Assembly: GCA_011526335.1 (NCBI GenBank)
Contig: WTJB01000278.1
Location: forward strand, 1 to 5,268
Direction of reading: 5' to 3'
DNA length: 5,268 nt
Source: Candidatus Arcticimaribacter sp.
GTDB taxonomy: Bacteria > Bacteroidota > Bacteroidia > Flavobacteriales > Flavobacteriaceae
Positions 1 to 5,268 of the stretch are shown piece by piece. Position numbers and translations under genes: made by a program. How positions within the stretch are numbered: the first letter of the stretch is position 1; each line of letters starts with the position of its first letter. The notes under the pieces were generated by a model. It was given only the letters and a program-made list of their open reading frames with translations. It was not told the DNA's origin and searched no databases.

Positions 1-121
1 CTTTTAATCAGTATATTGTTATATTTTATTAATCTTTTACATGAAGTAAAATCGTACTGCTAATAATGCATTTATATCTTTTTTACTATCTTCGTTTTGA
101 ATTTAATAAATAGATGTTACA
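1..121 (+). promoter_or_regulatory. AT-rich upstream region of the HTH regulator gene, putative promoter
   Basis: This stretch is very AT-rich and has no convincing coding potential: one frame is open only to the TAA at 61-63 and reads as low-complexity hydrophobic sequence. Bacteroidota promoters use a TAnnTTTG element near -7 and a TTG/TTTG near -33. TATCTTCG at 87-94 matches the -7 element at all but one defined base and lies 28 bases before the ATG, but no good TTG sits at the expected distance upstream. TATATTTT at 20-27 is an equally weak alternative whose -33 box would fall at or beyond the window edge. A promoter for the rightward gene pair is expected here, but its exact position is not established. 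Confidence 0.3.
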
Positions 122-511
122 ATGTTAAATTACGATCACTTAATTGAAAGGTTACAATTGTTAATGAAGGAAAACGAACTAACGGCCTCATCATTTGCCG
201 ATAAAATTGGGGTGCAACGCTCGAGTATTTCCCATATTCTTTCTGGACGTAATAAACCGAGTCTAGATTTTATCGCGAAAATAGAAGCTAATTTTAATGA
301 GGTTAGTTTTCACTGGCTTTTGACGGGCGAAGAATTGCCTATGCCCTCCCCTACAGCATCCCCTCAATTAAGTGTGGCGTCTAAACCAACGACCCAAGAC
401 ACACACTCGGCGCCAGAACATCAACCCATGCATGCTTCTTCCAAACAGCTAGTTGATTTAATTTATGTCTTTTCAGATGGAAGTTTTCAGCGTTTTCATG
501 CCAATTCTTAG
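122..511 (+). CDS. XRE/Cro-family helix-turn-helix DNA-binding protein
   Basis: This 129-residue protein is a predicted small cytoplasmic DNA-binding regulator. Residues 5-68 read as a classic lambda-Cro/XRE fold. The helix-turn-helix lies at about residues 20-47 (LTASSFADKIG, VQRSSISHILSG, RNKPS), where the ISHILSGRNKPS stretch is the typical recognition helix and following turn. The next helix includes FHWLLTGE, another common XRE ending. Residues 72-107 form a Pro/Ser/Thr/His-rich linker that is probably disordered. The last segment (about 108-126) reads KQLVDLIYVFSDGSFQRF; a similar 'hydrophobic-F-x-DG-x-F' tail is, from memory, common in flavobacterial XRE proteins. The ATG at 122 opens the fold correctly, and A/T-rich sequence without a Shine-Dalgarno motif precedes it, as is normal in Bacteroidota. 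The lipoprotein gene starts 14 bases after its stop, so the two are probably co-transcribed. The regulated genes are unknown; autoregulation is plausible but not shown. There is no toxin partner or phage context. Confidence 0.85.
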   Translation: MLNYDHLIERLQLLMKENELTASSFADKIGVQRSSISHILSGRNKPSLDFIAKIEANFNEVSFHWLLTGEELPMPSPTASPQLSVASKPTTQDTHSAPEHQPMHASSKQLVDLIYVFSDGSFQRFHANS

Positions 512-525
512 TATTTTTGACGTCT

Positions 526-915
526 ATGAAAAAAGCTGTATTGTGGTGTGTTGCCCTTCTCGCTACCTCTTGTTATGAGGTAGAGCGCAATTGTGAGAAT
601 TTCCATACCGGTACATTTTCCTTTACCCAAGTTGTTGGGACCGAAGTAATGCAATCTACCTTTGTACGAGATGAATTATACGAGGTAGAATTATTTAAGG
701 GAAAAAAGGACACAGCCACCATCCGCTGGATCAACGCATGTGAGTGTGTCTTAACAAAACTTAACCCTACTTCAAATCAGGACAAACGCCCGATCTCCAT
801 TAAAATCATCAAAACGGAAGGTGACCGCTATACGTTTGAATATGCCTTGGTGGGGGATTTGAAAAACAAACAACGCGGGGAGATCGTTAAAGTATCTGAC
901 GATCTAGAGTTCTAG
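526..915 (+). CDS. Small predicted lipoprotein of unknown function (parC-adjacent flavobacterial family)
   Basis: This 129-residue protein begins with a short lipoprotein-type signal: MKK, a hydrophobic core (AVLWCVALLA), then TSC with the predicted lipidated cysteine at residue 16. The box fits the general lipobox pattern, though -3 is Ala instead of the preferred Leu. I chose the ATG at 526. A TTG at 517 is in frame, but it would put Thr-Ser ahead of the basic MKK and moves towards the upstream stop. The mature part is about 114 residues, rich in alternating beta-type sequence, with ERNCENF at 20-26, a TIRWINACEC segment at 65-74 and a KNKQRG stretch at 113-118. It has three further cysteines (23, 72, 74). 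No enzymatic motif is visible. I recall similar flavobacterial proteins labelled 'DNA topoisomerase IV'. That name probably comes from the neighbouring genes, since the protein has no topoisomerase domain. Predicted location is a membrane-anchored, periplasm- or surface-facing protein. Its tail overlaps the end of parC by 12 bases. Confidence 0.8.
   Translation: MKKAVLWCVALLATSCYEVERNCENFHTGTFSFTQVVGTEVMQSTFVRDELYEVELFKGKKDTATIRWINACECVLTKLNPTSNQDKRPISIKIIKTEGDRYTFEYALVGDLKNKQRGEIVKVSDDLEF
881..905. repeat. 7-bp inverted repeat at the convergent gene junction, possible weak terminator
   Basis: AGATCGT at 881-887 and ACGATCT at 899-905 are perfect reverse complements around an 11-base loop, just before the converging stop codons. 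The stem is short with only three G:C pairs. No T-tract follows on the + strand. On the - strand a T-rich stretch (complement of about 863-873) follows only after several G/C bases, so it is not a standard intrinsic terminator. It lies wholly inside the lipoprotein coding sequence apart from touching the last parC bases. It could help separate the two convergent transcripts, or it may be chance. Confidence 0.25.
904..915. other. 12-bp tail-to-tail overlap of the lipoprotein gene and parC
   Basis: The near-palindrome CTAGAGTTCTAG contains both stop codons. Read on the + strand it gives Leu-Glu-Phe-stop for the lipoprotein; on the - strand it gives Leu-Glu-Leu-stop for ParC. The codon boundaries of the two frames coincide, so four codons of each gene are exact complements. 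Both stops are TAG embedded in CTAG. Because the coding regions overlap, any transcription terminator for either unit must lie inside the opposing gene. Confidence 0.9.
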
Positions 916-3492
916 CCTGGTTTGAGAGTCTTGCGATAAATCGATTTCTCCTTGAATTTCAATTTCTTCTACGGCAGTATCTTCCTCCGCTTCGTAGGGT
1001 AGACTTTCAATGAGTTTTATTTCTTTTACTTTATTGCTGGTCAGCTGATTGCCTAGTGCTTTATATCCTTTGACTGCGATAAAGGATTCTACTTCTATTT
1101 TCTTTGGGGTGGGTGCTTCTCCTCCCCTAGGTTTTACATAATGAACTTCCAACACAGGTCTCCATTCGGTATTGACATGCAATAAAGTTGCCCCCTCTTT
1201 AAGGAAGCTATCTTCTTTATTTTCATTTTCGATTAAAAATCTTTTGATAAAATAGCGCTCCTTTTCGGGATCAAAATATACTGCCGTAATGGGTTTGTTG
1301 GGCACCCAGCGTTCCAAAATTTCTGGAACTTGATCAAAATGTAAAGATAATTCTGGAGCTACCGTTTTCGTCGCTGCACTAGAAGAAATCACCAAGAGCT
1401 TGTCCTCCCCACGGAAGGCCCCTAAAAGCTGTCCGCGTTCATCGGTATTGAGTTTTAATACACTTTCGTCAAACCATATTTTACGGGGCTTTAGGGTAGA
1501 AACGCCCTTGTGTTTTAGCTCTACCTTTAATACATTGTGTTTACTTACAATATTCCCTTTTACTCCACGTCCTTTGATCTGCAAGTCCGCAAAGTCTAAC
1601 TCCCATTTAAGTTTTTTAACATTACCCGTATTGCGCAATACCACTGACACAACTTCGGCCTCTCCGTTAGGGTTTGCACTAAAATACATAATCGATGACC
1701 CGGGCTTGCCTTGGGTCAGATCGTAAGATTTATCCCGCGTAACGCCCGTTACAGCAAAACGCTTGATGTAGGAAGTGCCCAGTTTTCCGTCTTTGTATAC
1801 CAGGTTGTAGACCGTACGCTCGTCTTTCTTCTTGAATACTGCAACGTGGATGATGTCTTTCTCTATAAAAATTTTGCTGTCCACTTTAACCACCTGCATT
1901 TTTCCACTTTTGGTAAAGACGATAATGTCATCTATATCGGCGCAATCGCAAACATATTCGTCTTTTTTCATGGAGGTCCCGATAAAGCCTTCTGCTCGAT
2001 TGACATACAGCTTGAGGTTACGGACGACTACTTTTTTGGCATCCACATCATCAAATACACGAATTTCAGAGCGTCTGTCTTTCCCCCCACCATAGGTTTT
2101 TTTGAGGTGCTTGAAGTAGTTTATAGCAAAGTCAATAAGGTGGTCTAAGTCATGTTTTACCTGCAGTATATCTCCTTCAAGGGCTTCTATACGCTGCTGG
2201 GCTTTATCAATGTCAAATTTTGAGATACGTTTGATTTTTATCTCTGTCAAGCGTACGAGATCTTCTTCTACTACAGGACGCTTTAAGTTTTTTACAAAAG
2301 GCGCTAGTCCTTTGTCAATTGCCGATAATACCCCTTCCCATGTTTCTTCTTCCTCTATGCTTCTATAAATTTTATTTTCGATAAAAATACGCTCCAAAGA
2401 GGCATAATGCCACTGATTTTCTAGCTCGTGTAATTTTACCTCTAATTCTTTTTTAAGCAATTCTACCGTTGTATCGGTAGAAATTTTAAGCATATCCGAA
2501 ACCCCTATAAAGTGAGGTTTATGGTCGATAATAATACATCCCAGCGGAGAAATTGAGCTTTCACAGGCGGTAAAAGCATACAAAGCATCGATCATTTTAT
2601 CGGGAGAAGTTCCCGAGGGTAAATGCACTAATATTTCAACTTCTGCTGCTGTATTGTCTTCAATTTTCTTGATTTTTATCTTCCCTTTATCATTCGCCTT
2701 TAAGATGGAATCAATCAAAGAAGAAGTATTGGTGCTAAAAGGAATTTCAGTGATGACCAGCGTATTTTTATCCCGCTGACTGATACGTGCACGGACACGC
2801 ACTTTTCCGCCGCGCAGTCCGTCATTGTAGTTTTGTACATCGATGATTCCTCCGGTCTGAAAATCAGGATATAAAGTAAATTTCTTTCCTTTTAAATAGG
2901 CTATACTGGCTTGTATAAGCTCATTAAAGTTATGGGGGAGTATTTTGGTAGATAATCCCACGGCTATACCTTCTGCCCCTTGCGCCAAAAGAAGAGGGAA
3001 TTTTACAGGTAAATGAACAGGTTCATTTTTTCGTCCATCATACGACAATTGCCATTCAGTAACCTTAGGGCTATAGACCACCTCTAGGGCAAATTTTGAC
3101 AATCGTGCTTCTATATAACGCGAAGCCGCTGCACGGTCTCCGGTAAGAATATTTCCCCAGTTCCCTTGCATGTCTATGAGCAAATCTTTTTGCCCAATTT
3201 GCACCATAGCATCTGAAATACTCGCATCTCCGTGGGGATGGTATTGCATGGTGTGCCCAACAATATTGGCCACCTTGTTGTAACGACCGTCATCCAAATC
3301 TTTCATGGAATGAAGGATACGACGTTGCACCGGCTTTAGCCCATCTGCGATGGCGGGAACGGCGCGCTCTAAAATCACATAGGAGGCATAATCTAGAAAC
3401 CAGTCTTTGTACATGCCGGTAACACGTACAAGCGATTCTCCCATATCATTTTCATTTGTAGAATCGTTTAGATAAAATTCCTTTCCTTCCAT
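904..3492 (-). CDS. parC: DNA topoisomerase IV subunit A (ParC, GyrA-type)
   Basis: This 862-residue protein is the DNA cleavage and rejoining subunit of topoisomerase IV, which with ParE unlinks daughter chromosomes and relaxes supercoils in the cytoplasm. The breakage-reunion winged-helix domain is at about residues 30-140: LKPVQRRIL at 52-60, the HPHGD helix at 85-89, and RY at 125-126 in AAASRY, where Tyr126 is the nucleophile that attaches to DNA. The tower and conserved GAEGIAVGLST segment (172-182) follow, then a coiled-coil arm at about 340-465 and a beta-pinwheel C-terminal domain at about 480-830. The GyrA-box is degenerate (KGRGVKG, 640-646), which argues for topoisomerase IV over gyrase. 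An acidic tail (about 834-850) ends in TRLEL. Length is normal for the Bacteroidota family. The ATG at 3492 lies one base after the parE stop, with A-rich sequence and no Shine-Dalgarno upstream, suggesting translational coupling. Ala90 occupies the position of the quinolone-contacting Ser83 of E. coli GyrA; Asp94 matches Asp87. Confidence 0.96.
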   Translation of the reverse strand: MEGKEFYLNDSTNENDMGESLVRVTGMYKDWFLDYASYVILERAVPAIADGLKPVQRRILHSMKDLDDGRYNKVANIVGHTMQYHPHGDASISDAMVQIGQKDLLIDMQGNWGNILTGDRAAASRYIEARLSKFALEVVYSPKVTEWQLSYDGRKNEPVHLPVKFPLLLAQGAEGIAVGLSTKILPHNFNELIQASIAYLKGKKFTLYPDFQTGGIIDVQNYNDGLRGGKVRVRARISQRDKNTLVITEIPFSTNTSSLIDSILKANDKGKIKIKKIEDNTAAEVEILVHLPSGTSPDKMIDALYAFTACESSISPLGCIIIDHKPHFIGVSDMLKISTDTTVELLKKELEVKLHELENQWHYASLERIFIENKIYRSIEEEETWEGVLSAIDKGLAPFVKNLKRPVVEEDLVRLTEIKIKRISKFDIDKAQQRIEALEGDILQVKHDLDHLIDFAINYFKHLKKTYGGGKDRRSEIRVFDDVDAKKVVVRNLKLYVNRAEGFIGTSMKKDEYVCDCADIDDIIVFTKSGKMQVVKVDSKIFIEKDIIHVAVFKKKDERTVYNLVYKDGKLGTSYIKRFAVTGVTRDKSYDLTQGKPGSSIMYFSANPNGEAEVVSVVLRNTGNVKKLKWELDFADLQIKGRGVKGNIVSKHNVLKVELKHKGVSTLKPRKIWFDESVLKLNTDERGQLLGAFRGEDKLLVISSSAATKTVAPELSLHFDQVPEILERWVPNKPITAVYFDPEKERYFIKRFLIENENKEDSFLKEGATLLHVNTEWRPVLEVHYVKPRGGEAPTPKKIEVESFIAVKGYKALGNQLTSNKVKEIKLIESLPYEAEEDTAVEEIEIQGEIDLSQDSQTRLEL

Positions 3493-3493
3493 G

Positions 3494-5268
3494 TTAGTTT
3501 TCGTTTTCGGCTAGGTCCAATTCTACTTTTAAGTTGTTGATGATAAATTCTTGGCGGGTCTGGGTATTTTTCCCCATATAAAATTCAAGCAATTGCTCTA
3601 TTGTTGTGGCTTTATCCAGCATAACAGGATCAAGACGAATATCTTCCCCAATAAAGTGCTTAAATTCGTCCGGAGAAATTTCTCCTAATCCTTTAAATCG
3701 CGTGATTTCGGGTTTCCCCTTTAAACTTGCAATGGCCTCCACACGTTCTTGCTCAGAATAGCAATAATGTGTTTTTTGCTTATCGCGAACTCGGAATAAT
3801 GGAGTTTGCAGGATATATAAATGCCCTTCTTTTATAAGTTCAGGGAAAAATTGTAAAAAGAAAGTGATCAACAGCAAGCGTATGTGCATCCCATCGACAT
3901 CAGCATCGGTAGCGATAACAATGTTGTTGTAACGCAAATCCTCCAAACCGTCTTCGATATTTAAAGCGGCTTGCAAGAGGTTAAACTCTTCGTTTTCGTA
4001 CACGATTTTTTTCGTCATACCATAGGTGTTTAAGGGTTTCCCTCTTAAACTAAATACGGCCTGGGTATTTACATTTCGTGATTTTGTTATTGATCCGGAT
4101 GCCGAGTCACCCTCGGTAATGAATAGCGTAGATTCTAATCGATTTTCTTTCTTTAAATCGCCTAAATGCACCCTGCAATCTCTTAGTTTTTTATTGTGTA
4201 AGCTGGCTTTTTTTGCACGTTCACGGGCCAATTTACGTATACCAGAAAGTTCTTTTCTTTCTTTTTCAGCCTGAAGAATCTTACGCTGTAAGTGCTCTGC
4301 TGTTTCAGGATTTTTGTGCAGGTAGTTGTCTAGATTGGTCTTTAAAAAATCATTGATATAAGAACGCACAGTGGGCATCCCCTCTCCCATTTCGGTAGAA
4401 CCTAGTTTGGTTTTTGTTTGGGATTCAAAAACAGGCTCCATCACCTTAATGCTTATCGCAGAAATGATGGATTTTCTAATGTCCGAGGCATCAAATGATT
4501 TCCCGAAAAATTCGCGTACGGTTTTCACTACGGCTTCTCTAAATGCCGCTTGGTGTGTACCCCCTTGGGTAGTATTTTGTCCATTCACAAAAGAATGGTA
4601 TTCTTCGCTGTATTGTGTTTTACTGTGAGTGAGTGCCACCTCAATATCTTCTCCTCTAAGGTGAATGATCGGGTACAATATATCGCTTTCGTTGACCTGG
4701 TCTTCTAATAAATCTTTCAGCCCATTTTCAGAAAAATACTTTTCGCCATTGAAATCAATGGTAAGCCCCGGATTTAAGTAGACATAATTTTTGATCATTT
4801 TCAGGATGTATTCACTCCTGAATTTGTAATTTTTAAAGATGGTTTCATCTGGAACAAAAGAAACTTTGGTTCCTTTTCTTGCTTTGGATGCTTCTACTGG
4901 ACTTTCTTCAATGAGATTTCCGCAGCTAAATTCTGCTTTTTTAGACTGCTCTTCCCGCGTAGATTCTACGATAAAAGAGGAGGACAATGCGTTTACTGCC
5001 TTGGTTCCCACCCCGTTAAGACCAACAGATTTTTTAAAGGCACGCGAGTCGTATTTTCCTCCTGTATTCATTTTAGAGACAACATCGACGACCTTCCCAA
5101 GGGGTATCCCTCGCCCGTAATCACGAATGACTACACGGCCTTCATTGATTTTTATTTCAATGGTTTTTCCTGCACCCATGACGAATTCATCGATACAGTT
5201 GTCCAGAACTTCCTTGAGGAGAATGTAAATACCATCGTCGGGGGAAGATCCATCGCCCAGCTTACCGA
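3494..5268 (-). CDS. parE: DNA topoisomerase IV subunit B (ParE, GyrB-type), N-terminus cut by the window edge
   Basis: This is the ATPase and metal-binding subunit of topoisomerase IV. The frame is open to the right edge, giving 590 visible residues with the first full codon at 5264-5266. The Met codon at 5177-5179 is internal, because the residues before it ([12 protein letters not shown], then [11 protein letters not shown]) are core family sequence. About 30 residues are missing, by comparison with family length. Numbering from the first visible residue, the GHKL ATPase shows Glu19 (general base) and Asn23, Asp49 before YGRGIP, and the GLNGVG lid at 82-87. The transducer has QTKTKLGS at 283-290, containing the ATP-contacting lysine. 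The Toprim domain has TEGDSASGS (384-392; Glu385) and DADVDG (454-459; Asp454, 456, 458), followed by RFKGLGE at 523-529. The large Toprim insertion of E. coli GyrB is absent. Arg408 stands where E. coli GyrB has Lys447. parC follows after one base, which together with the ParE-like sequence supports ParE over GyrB. Confidence 0.96.
   Translation of the reverse strand, partial: GKLGDGSSPDDGIYILLKEVLDNCIDEFVMGAGKTIEIKINEGRVVIRDYGRGIPLGKVVDVVSKMNTGGKYDSRAFKKSVGLNGVGTKAVNALSSSFIVESTREEQSKKAEFSCGNLIEESPVEASKARKGTKVSFVPDETIFKNYKFRSEYILKMIKNYVYLNPGLTIDFNGEKYFSENGLKDLLEDQVNESDILYPIIHLRGEDIEVALTHSKTQYSEEYHSFVNGQNTTQGGTHQAAFREAVVKTVREFFGKSFDASDIRKSIISAISIKVMEPVFESQTKTKLGSTEMGEGMPTVRSYINDFLKTNLDNYLHKNPETAEHLQRKILQAEKERKELSGIRKLARERAKKASLHNKKLRDCRVHLGDLKKENRLESTLFITEGDSASGSITKSRNVNTQAVFSLRGKPLNTYGMTKKIVYENEEFNLLQAALNIEDGLEDLRYNNIVIATDADVDGMHIRLLLITFFLQFFPELIKEGHLYILQTPLFRVRDKQKTHYCYSEQERVEAIASLKGKPEITRFKGLGEISPDEFKHFIGEDIRLDPVMLDKATTIEQLLEFYMGKNTQTRQEFIINNLKVELDLAENEN

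Noticed and set aside
1..63. Possible 3' end of an upstream gene
   Set aside because: One frame is open to a TAA at 61-63, but it is only 20 codons of AT-driven Leu/Ile/Tyr-rich sequence with no recognisable motif.
517..519. TTG as the start of the lipoprotein gene
   Set aside because: The ATG at 526 gives a cleaner lipoprotein signal peptide beginning MKK; the TTG adds only Met-Thr-Ser.
938..947. Palindrome AAATCGATTT near the end of parC
   Set aside because: It is short, inside coding sequence and expected by chance in AT-rich DNA; no operator context.
1400..1726. 108-codon + strand open frame opposite parC
   Set aside because: Antisense shadow of parC; Ser/Pro/Leu-rich sequence with no family resemblance.
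1832..2095. 87-codon + strand open frame overlapping another shadow frame
   Set aside because: Antisense to parC in a third register, with no independent support.
1711..2148. 145-codon open frame on the + strand opposite parC
   Set aside because: It lies wholly antisense to the well-supported parC coding region, shows no recognisable domain, and has the composition expected of a shadow frame.
4026..5120. Three + strand open frames (4026-4274, 4371-4628, 4839-5120) opposite parE
   Set aside because: All are antisense to core Toprim and ATPase coding sequence and have no recognisable protein features.
5177..5179. Met codon as the start of parE
   Set aside because: The same frame continues upstream to the window edge and encodes the conserved ATP-binding helix (EVLDN), so this Met is internal and the gene is cut by the window.

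Overview
The window looks like a chromosomal segment from a member of the Bacteroidota, most likely a flavobacterium. The evidence is low GC content, start codons preceded by A/T-rich sequence instead of Shine-Dalgarno motifs, topoisomerase sequences of the Bacteroidota type, and a small Cys-anchored protein that resembles one I recall beside parC in flavobacteria. The assignment rests on recognition by eye, not on a search.

Layout. Positions 1-121 are AT-rich non-coding DNA, probably the promoter region of the first gene. Two short genes follow on the + strand: an XRE/Cro-type helix-turn-helix regulator (122-511) and, 14 bases later, a small predicted lipoprotein of unknown function (526-915). 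The rest of the window is on the - strand and holds the two subunits of DNA topoisomerase IV: parE (3494 to the right edge, N-terminus missing) and parC (904-3492). A single base separates the parE stop from the parC start, so they almost certainly form one transcription unit running right to left. The lipoprotein gene and parC converge and share their last 12 bases, leaving no room for an intergenic terminator.

How the genes work together. ParE supplies the ATPase and the Toprim metal site. ParC supplies the active-site tyrosine and the C-terminal DNA-binding domain. Together they form the A2B2 type II topoisomerase that decatenates replicated chromosomes. Key residues are intact in both. 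ParC carries a degenerate rather than canonical GyrA-box, supporting topoisomerase IV over gyrase. The regulator and lipoprotein may be co-transcribed, but nothing in the sequence ties them functionally to topoisomerase IV beyond adjacency.

This is mainly a housekeeping region. I found no mobile element, CRISPR array, RNA gene or evidence of an undescribed multi-gene system. The points worth a second look are the in-phase tail-to-tail overlap, the poorly understood lipoprotein, the regulator's conserved-looking C-terminal tail, and natural substitutions at quinolone-relevant positions of ParC and ParE.
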